A stretch of 64,000 bases of DNA, from the NCBI RefSeq assembly GCF_000005505.3, contig NC_016133.3, positions 46,527,237 through 46,591,236 on the forward strand, in the 5' to 3' direction. Numbering within the stretch: position 1 is the first letter of the stretch; every line of letters begins with the position of its first letter. The stretch comes from Brachypodium distachyon (Eukaryota > Streptophyta > Magnoliopsida > Poales > Poaceae). The notes under the pieces were generated by a model. That model saw nothing but the letters and a program-made list of their open reading frames with translations. It was not told the DNA's origin and searched no databases. Below are positions 22,996 through 35,498 of this stretch, in pieces. Made by a program: the position numbers and the translations under genes.

Positions 22996-25900
22996 ATGGT
23001 CACCCACCACCCCTCCCTGCTCCGGGCACCCTTCCCCACTGGCCTCCGCCATCGGACCTCCCACGCTTTTCTTCTCACTGCGGCCGCTCACTCTCCTCCT
23101 CCGCCTCCCCTCCGCCTGCGGTCTCTGCGCGCCGCCGCTGGGGAGGCCTCACCGGTAATTCCCCAACCGAGACACACCCTATCCTACTCTGGTCACATGC
23201 TTCGTTCCAACTCAAGTGACTATTATGCTGCAGGTTGTTGACGATGGAGGCAAACGCGCGACGCCTCCCTCACTGGGAGCCAAGGTGCTCGACTTCGCGC
23301 GGAGCAACTTCCTCCCACTGGGTAAGCTTCGTGTTTCCACGCGATATTGGCTTGTTCCTAGTCCTAGTTTCGACTACGGAGTACCATTGATTGGTGATTT
23401 TATACTGCGGATTTCTGCGCGCGATGTAATGCTTGTGTACGGTATCGCAGCGAAATTTCACGATCCCAGTTCAGATACAATTGAAACGCAAGTGTTAGCT
23501 CCAGTCTGCATGTAGCTTTGCCTGCTTATGGTCCTGACACTTGTCTACAGAACAAACAATTGCCATAGATGCGTTTGTTTCTCAAATGCAGCATGTTACT
23601 CCTTTTTTCCTTCCCGAAACATAGCAATTTGGATGTTTGGATGTGAAACGAGCACTGCTTGGGATTTAAACATTAGGCAGTTATAAAAGTTGCATACTCT
23701 AATTCGTTGCACTACGGTTTTTTTTTTGCACTATATTGCTTTGGAGACGTTATCACAAAATTGTGTGCGCAGTGCGCATCCCAGGTTATGAACTTAAGAG
23801 GATTGATTATCTTTCTTATTGTTAGCTCTAACTGGCGGGGTTGCTTTCGGTCTCCTGGATCCTACCCTTGGGTGCCTTGCTCATAAATGTTCCCTGTCAA
23901 AATATAGCACTTTTGGGATATTCCTTATCTCAGGTTTGGTCTTTTAACCTATGCTGTTAATTATGGTGCTATGTCTTTCATACACTAATGGCTTCCTCTT
24001 GCATAGGACTGACTCTGCATACCAAGGAGCTTGGTGCAGCATTAGAAGCTTGGCCTGCTGGACTTTTTGGACTAGTATGACCCAGTCCTTGGCTGTTGCA
24101 CTTGTATGATCTAATACTACTCTGCGGCTCTAACTGTATCTATGTCTTCAGTCAAAAATACTATATCCATCTCGGAAATAGTTCTTTTTCGAGAAAACAC
24201 AAAGCTTGCGTCTCGTTGCATTGATAGAAAGAAGAGTTATTTACAAGCCTCAAGAGAGGCGAACACCCAAAGATACAACGCCACCCACTAGACACCTGCC
24301 GCAGGCAGAAGAATCTCTCTGAGGCCTCTAACCCCAGCAAGAGCCCAAAGCCGAGCCTCCTCCTTGATGGTAGCAATAAGACTTGCCAGATCCGCTCGTG
24401 CGTTGTCGAAGATGATCACATTGCGGCGCTTCCAGATCGACCAAGCTGGGAGACAGATCAACGTTGCGGTCCCCTTACAGATCCACGAACTCAGTCCCTG
24501 GCGAAAATAGTTCTTACCCCTGCAGTCCTGCACTATTATCGTTGTATTATTGCAGATGATATTTCACACTACGATCTTTGTATTATTGCAAATCCCATTT
24601 CACACTATGAAGTGTTCAAACACTTCCTAGCATTTATGTTCTTTACTTGGGATCAAATGTGCCTTTCTAGTTTTATAGAGCTGCCAGTCACCATGTTTTA
24701 TTTTTACCGTCAGTAAGTTTGCTGACATCTTTTTCTTTGTTATGTTTCTCATTGCAGGGCTCGATTTTGCTGTTCACACCCTTTCTTGCACAGTTTATTG
24801 TCCAAATTCAGTTCTTCCCTCATGAATTTATCACTGGTACAAGGCTCAGCTTCATGCCTGAGATTCCGAATTCTCAGTCTGTCATTTCATGTTGCTATGT
24901 TGCAGCTCATGCCATTGTAACTGCAGCTTGTTTGTTTGATGCTAACAACACATCTTGCAGGGTTGGCTATGTTTTGTTGCATGCCGACAACATTATCAAG
25001 TGGAGTGACACTAACACAGGTGCTACTCATCTCTACTCATCTCTAATTATGATCGAATACTGTCTAACACAATTTATCACTGCTTTGTAGCTTGTTGGCG
25101 GTAATTCTGCACTTGCTCTTGCAATGACAGTCCTATCCAATCTACTGGGCATTATGTTTGTAAGCACAACTTTCCTATAGTTTTAACTTTGTAGCCAAAT
25201 ATTTCCAGTGATTCAAAACGATAAACCTGATATTGAGTTACATACTTGACTTCGTTTGAGTGTTTGAACATTTAAATAATAAACATGATTTTCCTTTTTT
25301 TTACGAATTAGGTACCTGTTTCTCTTGCAAAGTACATTGGAGCTGGAGCTGGGGTGTCTTTGCCAAGTGAGAAACTGTTCAAAAGTCTGGTCAACACCCT
25401 TTTAATCCCCCTTATTTTAGGCAAGGTATGTAGTTTAGTGGTCACTAGTCCACACCAGTGCTTAGTGGTCTATTATCTCAATACAATATTTTGTTGCCAC
25501 ATCTCAGTTTAAAATTTTCAAGTGGAATGGCAGTAGGTCTATGTTTGGTGCACATGTGCGAAAAGCTATAACTGTGTTCATGGTGAAAACTGAAAACTTA
25601 TATGATAAACAGGTTCTTTGGCATAGTTTAAGAGTTTAGTCTGGTGAGTATCCACCTGAATCTACTTTTAGTACCAATACGGTATCAATCCTCAAACTGG
25701 AATGCATGTTAGAACTTAGTTTAGTTGATTTAATAACCAGGAGTCTAGGAGTGCCTGTATTTGAACCCCTCTCCTTGAAATGCATAACATCATTTCATTT
25801 AAGCTTTGAAATTCTCTTGGTTTCACTCCAAGTTCTTCGACCGAAGTGTGGTGGGCTAAAATTGGAAGTTATCATTTACTTCATTCTCATTATTATAGTT

Positions 25901-28900
25901 CAGAGCTGTGAATTTTTCTAATGCTCTAGTGCAAGCCTGAAATAATGGAAGCTTAGCAACAACACTTATGGTGGTTTGTTCTTTGCCAGGTTGCCCGAGA
26001 AACCTCAAAAGGTGTGCATACTTCAATATCTTCCTTTAAATTACTGTCACTAGCAAGTTGTTGATAGAGCCCTTACTGTATTCCCTTACGCAGATATTGC
26101 TGAATTTGTTGATGGAAATCGGAAGAGCTTTTCAGTTATAAGTGCTGTTCTCCTCAGCCTAGTATGTCTCAACCTGAAACACGTTGACTGACACATTCTT
26201 TTTCTTGCATGACTATATTTAACCTCCCGTTAAATCCACTTGTTTGTTGTATTAGTTTGCCCTGTTGTGCACAATTCCGTTACAGCTCGTTTGGTACCCA
26301 TCATTTGAGCTTAGAATTCAGGAATTCATTTCAAATTCCAGAAACGAACTTGTTTGTTTGGCACGGAATTGGCCACGGGAATTCAATCTCAAATTCCATG
26401 GAATTGTACTATAACTAATCCCAATTCCTCTCCAAAAGCCATCATTTCTCTGGAATTGTCTCACTCTACAAATCCATGTGGTAGACAAACATGATTTTGA
26501 ACAATGAATTCAAATTCAACCAAATGAAATCCTATCAAAAATTGGATTTCATTTCGTTTCTACCAAATGAAATGAAAGGATGGTTACCAAACGGGCTGTT
26601 AGACTAAGTGCTTCCAGTGATGCTTATACTTACTAGCATAGTACTCGTGCGTTCCTACGGAATCACAAAGAAAAAAAGAGGATACAATTTGCTAAATGAG
26701 TGCATTAATTTGTTTTGGATCAATCACTCATCAGTTCTATTCAACAATCACACCTTCCAGATAACAACCACATAATAGTTTGACATAATAGTTCGATGCA
26801 AGAATCTGGAGACAAAATGATGACATCATTTAAGGCTTGTCAGTATTTACATAATTTCCATTTGCATCTGTTGAGCACTATTGACCCCAAAGGACAAGTA
26901 CCAATTAAGAAAATTGTAACAATTTCTTACTCATCCGCAAGGAAGCATACAGACATGCAAGAGTTGTGGTCCCACATGCTAGTAAGACTGGAGGGACGGA
27001 AGTGAACTCATTACCAACTCCAAATTTTAGGCAAGAAGATAATTTAGAATATGCGAACATGCTTTTCATTGTCCTGAAAGATGTATCGGGTCATTTAGGT
27101 ACGAACTTGTTAAGTGAGGGATTATTGAAGCTGTTTGGGCACTGATGGATTGCCCAAGTAATTATTCGAAGTGCCAATCTCCATCACTTTTGTAGAGTGG
27201 GAAATGTATGCATGTGAAATGGACACCTGGAACTTTCATAAAATCTCAAGGATCATATTATTCTAAGCCATATTACTCGTGAGATAGAACACACATGTAC
27301 AAAAATAATTTCTTCTATTTGTTGCAACGGGAATAGAGGGAACATATATCAGATCAAGGCAGAGATAGATGATGATGGATGCAGGCATGCCTACTTGAAA
27401 TTCACTCAAAAAGAAAGTAAAGTAAATCAAGTAAGTCGGGACAACTGGACAAGGGAAATAATTTTTTAGGAGAATGTTTTGAAGTAGTGCAGAAAACGAC
27501 AGCATTTTCTTTTAGTGGAAAACTACAGCTTTGGCTGTAATTTACTATGGTTGAAAACGATTGTATGTTAGCTCTTGTCAAGGATTCCTTGAAAAGTTAA
27601 GGATTAGAAGTTCTTTTTTCGAAATCAATTTCAACATCATATTTCGAACTAGAGAGGTAATACTTCCTGCTGTTTAGGAATGAAATTCTTCTGCGGCAGC
27701 CAGTGGCTAATTCATGATTGGTGATGGAAATAAAATATTTCGATTTTCAAATACATCAGGTCTGCAGAACAGAGTCACAGTTTTCTTCTTCAGAAAACAC
27801 AATGAGCATTGGCGGGTGGGTTCACAACCATGTGTGTCCACCATTGCACCCCAGGAGACTTCTCCGTCTCGTTGTATTCTGAGACACATGTTTGGGAGGA
27901 TACTTTTGAGAATTGCTCTTAATTTTATGTGTTTCTTGTAGTTTCTGTTGAATATATTACAAGTTCGCTTATGTACACTCATTTAAGGACACTCTTGAAA
28001 TGTTTTCATTTCACAGGTTCCATGGATACAAGTAAGTAGATCAAGATCGCTGCTCTTGTCCATTCAAGCAAAAGCTTTTGCTACTACAGTGACTATTGGA
28101 GTGTATGCTCTTATATCTGACCTTATTGTAGTTCTGTTTGTAAATCTTGTAATGCTGGTATGGAACTTAAAAACAGAACTTCTATTTTAAAATGTTTGTG
28201 CTTGTGATATGTGGAAACACCCTAGCTATGTTTGTGCTTGAGTTTGATGTTATCTTGCTTGCTGTCATTGTTCACAAAATCTAGTTAACCTTTTCACCAC
28301 TTCTTCAGTGTGGACTGAATATAACTGTACGTTTTCACTTTGAGTAATGAATTGAATTCCAGTCCTCCTGCCTCCTGGAATCAGTGAGATGTACTACTGT
28401 CAAATATACTGACAATTTGTTCACCGTCACTCAAACACAAGCATTACAAGTGGCATCTCCAATTGGTTACATTTTGATATATACTCCGTATATATATAGT
28501 CACCTACAGTTATTTATTCAGAGGGTAGATAAACTAGTGATGATACCATTTTTTTTTATCTCTGTTTCTGTTAGTTTCATTTACTCATTTTGGCTGTGGG
28601 TGGGACACATGTTACTCAACTTTGTTAGCCTTATTAAGTAACCAACAACCAAATAAAATTACCATAAGTAATAATAATGAAATGAAAATTATCCTTCTTT
28701 GTTTGATAAAAAAAGTTACCTGTCTGTTAATTTTTGCCATTGGTTATTTATAGCCTTTTCTGCTTTGAATATTAAGTGTGTGTGTTATTATTGATTTACT
28801 CTATTATCAATTCTTATTTTCTAACAGAAGCATTTTTCCTGTCACAGGCTTCTACATCTTGCTCTGTTAGCTTTCAATGCTACAGCACTGCAGGTCTTGT

Positions 28901-31703
28901 CATGTTTTAAACAGAAAGAAGAATCGGTATTTGCGAGAAAAGACTATGCACGAGCTGTCATTTTAGTGGCCAGTCAGGTCGGTGTTTATCATCATCAGCA
29001 AAATAAAAATTTGAGTAAATTGCAGTTTACAGCATTTACTGACTCGAGTTGCACAAAACAGTAGGGTTAGATGATCTTTAGTTCTTTACTCATAGCACCA
29101 GTTAAATTGACGTTGAATTGCATGTGTTACCAACCTTTGTATTTGACTGAGTCAGACCCACTGGTGCACCACCATGTGTTCTCTCTAACCTTCACTCCTA
29201 TAAAGAACAGCAAGCCTGTTCATCATTGGTTTAAGCTGGTTTGGCATGAAACCGAGCCAACCTGAAAATTAGATTGGGCTCGACGGTTTGGTCTAAATGA
29301 TCAATTCGGTTTTGGACTTTTGGTTAACCCAGCTTCTTCTTCCTTATCACAACCCTCTGGCAAGCGCTGCCATTGCAGGCTCATGTGTAGTGCGGCTTGT
29401 CCTCGCATGTTCCCCTGCTGTGCACATCAGCTGATTGACGTCTGCAAATAATCTACTAGCCTGCTGAGCTGCCTTGTGCCACCGCTCGCTCTTAGCGCGC
29501 AAACAGTGCCTCCGACACACATACCGTGCGATAGTTTCGACAGGTGGCTGGTGTCTGCTTCTAGCAACACCATCTTCCAGGCCCTCAAGACCAACGATCG
29601 CTACAAAGAGATCTGCTGCGTTGTGCACATTCTCTCTTGCCTCAGCGAGTTCGAGGAGCGTTGTGCCGGTGTAGATGGCGGTGGGAAGGGCTATAGGTCA
29701 TGCTAAGCGCCACTGTTCTGTTCAGATCTGCTGTTGTCAAGTCATGATATGTATCAGGAGTAAAATGCACCGTAGGTCCTAAAACTATTCGGGGTGTGCC
29801 AAGTGAGTCCTAATTCTATCAAAGTGCATATTTGGGCCCTATTTCTTTGTAAGTTGTTCACGCGTGGTCCTAATCAAGCCTGAGCCACTGCTGACCGGCC
29901 AGGTGGCAAGTTGACTGCCACGTTGGCTAACTGCCGGGTCGCTAGAAATTGCAAATAGGCCCAGTCTTTCCATTTTACTCATCCCGAGGTCCTTTTCCCG
30001 ATTCTCCCCACCCCGCTTGAAATTGCAAAATGGAAAGGTTAGGCCTATTTGCAATTTTCAGCAACTCGGCAGTTAGCCATCGTGGCAGTCAACTTGCCAC
30101 CTGGCCGATCAGCTGCGGCTCGGGCTCCATTAGGATCACGCCTGAACAACTTACAAAGAATTAGGATTCAAATATGCACTTTGATACAATTAGGGCTCAC
30201 TTGACACACCCCGAATAGTTCTAGGACCTACGGTGCATTTTACTCATGTATCAGCAATGGGATCATCAGTGTCAGGGCCTTCCATTTTTTCTGCTCAGCA
30301 GCAGACCCTGATGTTTGGGTCGCAGGCAACAAGCTTACGGGAGCTCAGCCATGATGTTCGTGGAGAACTGGAGACAGAAGAGAGAGTGGGCTGCAATTTA
30401 ATTGCGCCAGCCTGGTCTCGAACTCGAGATCTCTTGGCTCTGATATCATGAAGAGTTCCATGCACCAAACTAGTTCACCCAAAAGCGCAGTCTGATGAAG
30501 AAAGAAGGGCATTCCACTTTTACTTCAACAAGATTAAGTTAGCGTGCTTCCCAAGTTAAGGTTCCTCCATTTCCTTTCTTTGTAAGTTAGCGTTTGCCAA
30601 GCCACAAATGGCTATTGTATGGAAGAGGGCAAGCAAGAAATATTTCCTCTTATCTCTCTATCACTTTACTTCCATAGCAGTAGATTAATCTCAGTGTACA
30701 CCTTTTATTTACTACTCCATAGAAAGGAGGGCGTGGGCAAGATTTTCTAGTTCCTGCAACCCAATAAAGTCTTTACAGGATAAGTCACCAGGGCACACAG
30801 GGTCATGGTTATACATTTATACAACCAATTTTTCCAGAATATTTTTCTCATCTGTATGGCTATAGTAGGTGTATATATCACTACTGGCAATATATACATG
30901 ACATTTCATGTCAAGCAGTCCTAAAAGTTAAAAGCAACAAGCAGCCCCTGTCAGGTGTTAATTGGCGCATCCCAATTGACCCGGTTCTGCAACTCTTCAG
31001 TACTCACCCAACCCATACAGACAAAATCCAAGCCTGAAATCTTAACCTGAAACCTCTAGTTCTTATTCTCTGTCTCTCAAGGCTCAAACAGAAGCACGTA
31101 GCTGCGCAACACGCTTTTGTTCATACGTTCGTAATTTTGCTTAACTGTTTGAAACATTGTTGATATATGAACAACTGTATTTTCTATTCATACTATCATG
31201 AATTTGTATGTGTTATGTTGGCCAATGTTTTTGTCAAACTGAACACCCATGTTCGAAAAGCTGGACTCAGTCATGGCCACAAACTTCTATTAGGAATGTA
31301 GTAGTTACTACGATGGAACCTGCTGGATCAAATGTATGCTTGCAAGTTGCAATCGTAATGGCAAACTAGTGCTTAGATGTGCTATTATTATTTCTTCTCG
31401 TGACACTAAAATTCTGTATCTTGCTTAACTTTTTGATTTCCTACAGAAAACATTGCCTGTGTTGGTTGCTGTGGTTGAGCAGCTTGGAGGTGCTCTGGGG
31501 GAGTCTGGACTTCTGGTCATCCCTTGTGTTGCTGCGCACATTACCCAGGTACTTATTGGAGTGCTGCTATTTGCACTTGCTTTCTGTCAGGACTCAGGAA
31601 TCATATCTGATGCATCATATGAATCGTTCTGCAGATTATTATTGATACTATCCTAGTAAATTGGTGGCGCCAGAGAGATCAACAATGTGCTATTGTAAAA
31701 TAA
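22996..31703 (+). CDS. BASS4: probable sodium/metabolite cotransporter BASS4, chloroplastic, 14 exons
   Basis: Exons: 22996-23154, 23234-23321, 23826-23933, 24007-24074, 24758-24836, 24961-25019, 25091-25159, 25312-25425, 25990-26011, 26094-26161, 28017-28102, 28848-28977, 31447-31548, 31635-31703. All junctions are GT-AG with agreeing phases, giving 406 residues. The first 53 residues are rich in Ser, Ala, Arg and Pro with few acids, as in a plastid transit peptide. The rest is a polytopic membrane protein of the SLC10A7-like BASS4 group (LLDPTLGCLAHK, CCMPTTLSSGVTLTQ, GGNSALALAMTVLSN, VAAHITQIIID). BASS proteins form two bundles of helices and import sodium with organic acids across the inner envelope; the substrate of BASS4 is not known to me. 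The start was chosen because it reads in frame through the splice into exon 2. Introns 4, 10 and 12 carry transposons. Confidence 0.93.
24187..24504 (-). mobile_element. 5'-truncated LINE in BASS4 intron 4, with target-site duplication
   Basis: AAATAGTTCTT at 24176-24186 is repeated at 24505-24515. Between them, the minus strand encodes a typical plant LINE C-terminal end (WSIWKRRNVIIFDNA, then IKEEARLWALAG) and finishes in a short A/T tail next to the left repeat. It is antisense to BASS4 and about 318 bp long. Confidence 0.87.
26283..26598. mobile_element. PIF/Harbinger-type (Tourist-like) MITE in BASS4 intron 10
   Basis: The terminal repeats read CAGCTCGTTTGGTACCCATC at the left and, reverse complemented, CAGCCCGTTTGGTAACCATC at the right. 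They are flanked by TTA at 26280-26282 and 26599-26601, the 3-bp duplication usual for Harbinger. The interior repeats 'aattcca/ggaattc' motifs and has no coding capacity. Confidence 0.78.
26602..28016 (+). other. rest of BASS4 intron 10, no gene
   Basis: AT-rich intron sequence. The segment around 26630-27000 starts with 'actagcatagtactcgtgcgtt' and ends near 'catgctagtaagactggaggg', which may be an eroded inverted-repeat element, but I cannot establish its borders. Confidence 0.35.
29758..30245. mobile_element. Mutator-like foldback element in BASS4 intron 12
   Basis: A 488-bp inverted repeat starts GAGTAAAATGCACCGTAGG and ends with its reverse complement. The arms extend inward over about 200 bp each (including the GGCAAGTTGACTGCCACG and CGTGGCAGTCAACTTGCC segments). 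ATGTATCAG flanks it at 29749-29757 and 30246-30254, a 9-bp duplication as made by Mutator-like transposases. There is no coding region. Confidence 0.88.
30255..31446 (+). other. end of BASS4 intron 12, no gene
   Basis: Anonymous AT-rich intron sequence leading to the branch and acceptor region before 31447. The B-block-like 'tggtctcgaactcgagatctctt' near 30412 is not part of a convincing tRNA fold. Confidence 0.35.
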
Positions 31704-33729
31704 CTTTGGAATTCAAATTTGATGGTAAAATAGAAAAGTAACATTGGAAACTTGTCAGAAAGTCGAATAGAGGCCTGAAAGCACATTCAGCCATCGGGAA
31801 GGAAGTAGTATTGGGATTATCCTCTTCTTTTTTTTTTGCAGAAAAGCTTCCTTGAATCATATCCTAGCTTGCTTGCCTTCCATGATGCATATATCATTTT
31901 TTGTGTGCTACCACCCAATGTTTTCAGATGGTAGAACAGCGAACAGGAATATAATTTCAGGTTGTTGTTTAGAAAGTATGGTAACTAAATTGACCAATCA
32001 GTATGTTCAGTTGGAAAGCTGATCTCGTGGAGATGATGACGCACTTCATGATAGTCGCGATAAATTGATTTTACTAGCTGTCTGGCTCCTATTTGCTCAT
32101 GCTGTTCAGGTGGCTTTCGCTGGTCCACACTACACATTAACTCTTTTTTGGACTCCTTAATTAGTCATTCCTAGGCCCCTGTGTTCCTCTCTAGATAAAC
32201 CACAACACTAGAGGTATGTGGATCATTGGTAGTTCCTTTCTCAGTATTTTTTTTATATTCTGCGGGGGAGTTCATTCCTCAGTAATTATAATGTATTTAG
32301 TGTCAATTTCTTTTCATTCCAGAGTGCAGACGATCGGATCATCAGAGCATGCATCTGCCCTGTTTGTTTCAAAAATGCATCTGCCCTATGTGTACTAGTA
32401 GCTAGCCTTCTATTATTGGCATCACCAAGTGAAGCAGCACTTTTGCGTAGACAAGTTTGAAGTATCTTGTTTCTGGGGCCGCCAGTAAGCCACCGAGCGA
32501 CACGTATGGCTAAATCCGTTTCTTTTTCTTTGGCAAAAGATGGAGGAGATCTTGTTGGCCAGTTCTTTCTGGCAAGATGCACAGTGTTTTGATTGTTCAC
32601 CAAGGTCCAGGGTACGACGAGCCCTGTGGACATGAGTTGGAACTGGAGTTGTGCTGGGTGCAGTGGACAGGGACGGCCGGACGGGTCCGAGGGGCAATCG
32701 CCGGGGAGCCGACATCTATGCTACGCTACTATCCTGTTTCGGGAGCCCTGTTTGAGGTGAAAAAGCGCAGTGCAGGTGCATTCCACTTGCAGGTGCACTT
32801 GGTACTATGACACATGGGCTTGTACATGCACGATCATCCCTATCATCTATGGCATGTGCTGTTTGTGCAACTGCAGATTATGTGCAGACGAAGGGCTCCT
32901 ATGATATCCCTCTTCGAGCCGCACTTCATCCGATCCACATATTACTTGTCAGAGAGTAATATGGGTTGGAGGGAGTAGTATTTTTAGCCAGGTGTCTGTA
33001 ATGTCTAACTTATCGAGAAGAACAGGCACCGAAATCCGATCTCAGGACTCGGGAGAACTTGAAGCTCGGAGATGTAAAATTCATGGATTCACATGTGGTA
33101 CGCATGCATATAGGAGTGATGCCTCTTCAGTTCCGTAAGGGTCAATTGTATTGGGATCTGGGGAGTGACATTTACAAGACGAAGGTGCTTGCAGGTGGTC
33201 GACACGTCCGCGAGGCTAGCGATCTTCGCGTGGTGCTACGCTCCGAGGAATATCCTGTGGCAAGGACCAACTTACCCTATCAAATCCGCCCCCTTGTCCC
33301 GGAATGTTTATTTTATGGCCTTCGCCTCCTCCATCTGTGCACGTTTCGTCGCCTGCAAAGGTTTGGTACTTGGTTTGGTGCGCCCTATTATCGTGTCCAG
33401 CCTGGACCCGGGAAGGTGAGTTGTACAGTTGCTTGATTGAACTGTTAGCTTTTTGTCTTGTGCTATTCTACTTTTTTCTCCCTAAATGCTTCTGATTAAT
33501 TGGAACTTGTACGAAGAAACTCTTCTCGTGTGCTTGAGTCTTCAAGAAGACTGCAACTATGACCTTAAAAAAAAGAAGAAGACTGCAACTATCAACTATG
33601 GACAAACACACACAGGTATGGGTATGGGGATCAATGGGGATCATTTGTAGACCATTCGGAATTTTAAGGAAGTGAGCTACACTCACCTGACCATAGGATG
33701 CAAGTGGGATCTCGTGCTAAAATCCTGTA
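31704..33729. other. BASS4 3' flank and intergenic sequence, no gene
   Basis: The BASS4 3' UTR should lie in the first few hundred bases. Around 33050-33430 there is an open frame of 125 codons with no family I know, and a second overlapping one, so neither is supported. A repeat 'agaagactgcaactat' occurs twice near 33546-33590. Confidence 0.4.
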
Positions 33730-33841
33730 CCCCTCCGACCCATATTAATTGTCGAAATCTTACATGTATCGAGACGCTTTTTAGACATAGATACATTCAT
33801 ATTTGGGCAAATTTGAAACAATTAATATGGATCAGAGGGAG
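33730..33841. mobile_element. Stowaway MITE
   Basis: 112 bp between TA dinucleotides (33728-33729 and 33842-33843). The left end CCCTCCGACCCATATTAATTG pairs with the right end CAATTAATATGGATCAGAGGG. The interior 'acatgtatcgagacgctttttagacatagatacattc' is typical for the Thalos-like grass group. Confidence 0.85.
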
Positions 33842-34067
33842 TATTTAAATTTTATGCTAAATAGAAATAAAAGACTTGACAATTGAACTAGAAATGAGCC
33901 ATTCACGGACCGTTTTGCATCCCTATTGGCCAATTTAACTCTGCCACTTTGGTTCAAGTTCTCTAGGTCTTACTTATAGGGTCGGGCCTTTTCCTGTATT
34001 TGTCTTTTATTTGAAATTTTGTATTGTTTGTCTACTTTTATGCTTGCTGGTTTGATTCATTTGTATA

Positions 34068-35498
34068 ACTAGATGATGCCCTGCAAGTTGTTGCGGAAAT
34101 TTTTAGTTAACATACGTGAGCTCACATTGTTGAGAACATACATGAGTGAAAAGTAGCAATAAAAGAGTATCCAGTGAAAATGTATAAATGTATAATGGAA
34201 TTGTATGATAGATTATAGATTTTCCACTTAGTGGAAATAGCTTGATGAAAAGTAGCATGCATGCATGTGCAAAAAATATGAGTTTTCCACTAAATAGGTG
34301 TGAACAAATTAATGGTGTGATGATGTGGCATGCATGATAGATTATAGATTCTTCACTTAGTGGAAATAGCTTGATAAAAAGTAGCATGCATGAATGTGCA
34401 AAAAATACGAGTTTTCTACTAAATAGGTGTGAACAAATTAACGGTGTGATGATGTGGCATGCTTGCGTGTTGAGAGAAGTCATGTAGTGGGTTTCTCCTA
34501 CTTAGATATAGAAGATTAGCAGTGCTTCAGTGGATATGCTAGATATACCGCTGAACTTTCAAATAGATAGGTCTTGTGTGCAATGTAAATATGGAGCAAA
34601 TTGAAGACCTATTGTTAATGTAAAGACATAAGAAAACATTTTGGAGCTGAGACTTCAGAGCCCATGGATAGTGATAGCAAATCGGAGTGAGTACATGTTA
34701 GAGGAGACCCACAAAGCTTCATGAACAAAATAATTAAAAATATTTTAGAATGTAATTTTTTTAGAAAGATCTCCATATGACTATGAATTTTCATGAGAAA
34801 ATGATCGAAAAAGGATTATTCCTTGGGAAAAGGAACAAGTTTAGTGCTCTTAGATTGCAAAAATCTAGAAGAGAGAAGACATAACCTTTTCTTATAAAGC
34901 ACACGAAAAAAGAGAAAAAACTCAAGGTATAAATGACTAGAGCATGCATTTGTCATCTTTTCGCAACTTTTTTGACATTTAGATATTGTTTTTTTGTCCA
35001 CTGGGGAGCTGCGCCTCTGGGCTAAGCCTTTGTTTCTCCACGACCTATACGGTTAATCTACAAAGTACTCCCTCCGTTTTTTTATATAGGGCGGATAAAT
35101 TTTTATGTCAATTTCCGAAATGTAAGGCGTGCAGCATCTAACCACTCCACGCGAGGAGAAAACGGCGTGCAGGGCTGCATACGTGGAGGATGACACGATC
35201 ACAATCAGGAATCTTCTATCTTCTATATCTAAGTAAGAGAACCCCACTACTTGATTTCTCTCAACATGCAAGCATGCCACATCATCATGTCATTAATATG
35301 TTCACATCAATTTAGTGGAGAACTCATATTTTTTTGCACATGCATGCAAATTTTTATCAAGCTATCCTCACTAAGCAAAGAATCTATCATATAATTTCTT
35401 ATATATTTTCAATTTTGAATACTCTTTCGTTGCTACTCAATTTTACTCAGGTATACTAACTAAAAAATTCCGCAACAACGTGCAGGGCACCATCTAGT
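34068..35498. mobile_element. 1.4-kb element with long terminal inverted repeats
   Basis: The left end ACTAGATGATGCCCTGCA is matched in reverse complement by the right end (ACTAGATGGTGCCCTGCA). Similarity continues inward for about 430 bp: 'gttgttgcggaaattttt', 'gagtagcaa...agagtat', 'tgatagatt', 'tagcttgataaaaa', 'catgatgatgtggcatgc'. The centre (about 34560-35060) is AT-rich and non-coding, and a Stowaway-like end (ACTCCCTCCGTTTTTTTATA, 35066) sits near the inner border. I see no clear target-site duplication. Superfamily is uncertain. Confidence 0.7.
34207..34462. repeat. 129-bp tandem duplication inside the left inverted repeat
   Basis: The unit beginning GATAGATTATAGATT at 34207 recurs at 34336 with a few substitutions. 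The right arm of the element has the unit only once, so the duplication followed the formation of the inverted repeat. Confidence 0.85.

Noticed and set aside
33059..33436. Open frame of 125 codons upstream of a Stowaway element
   Set aside because: No domain, no splice or promoter context, and a second frame of equal quality overlaps it.
34103..34483. Minus-strand open frame with repeated HIITPLICSHLFS segments
   Set aside because: This arises from the 129-bp tandem duplication inside a non-coding inverted-repeat element.
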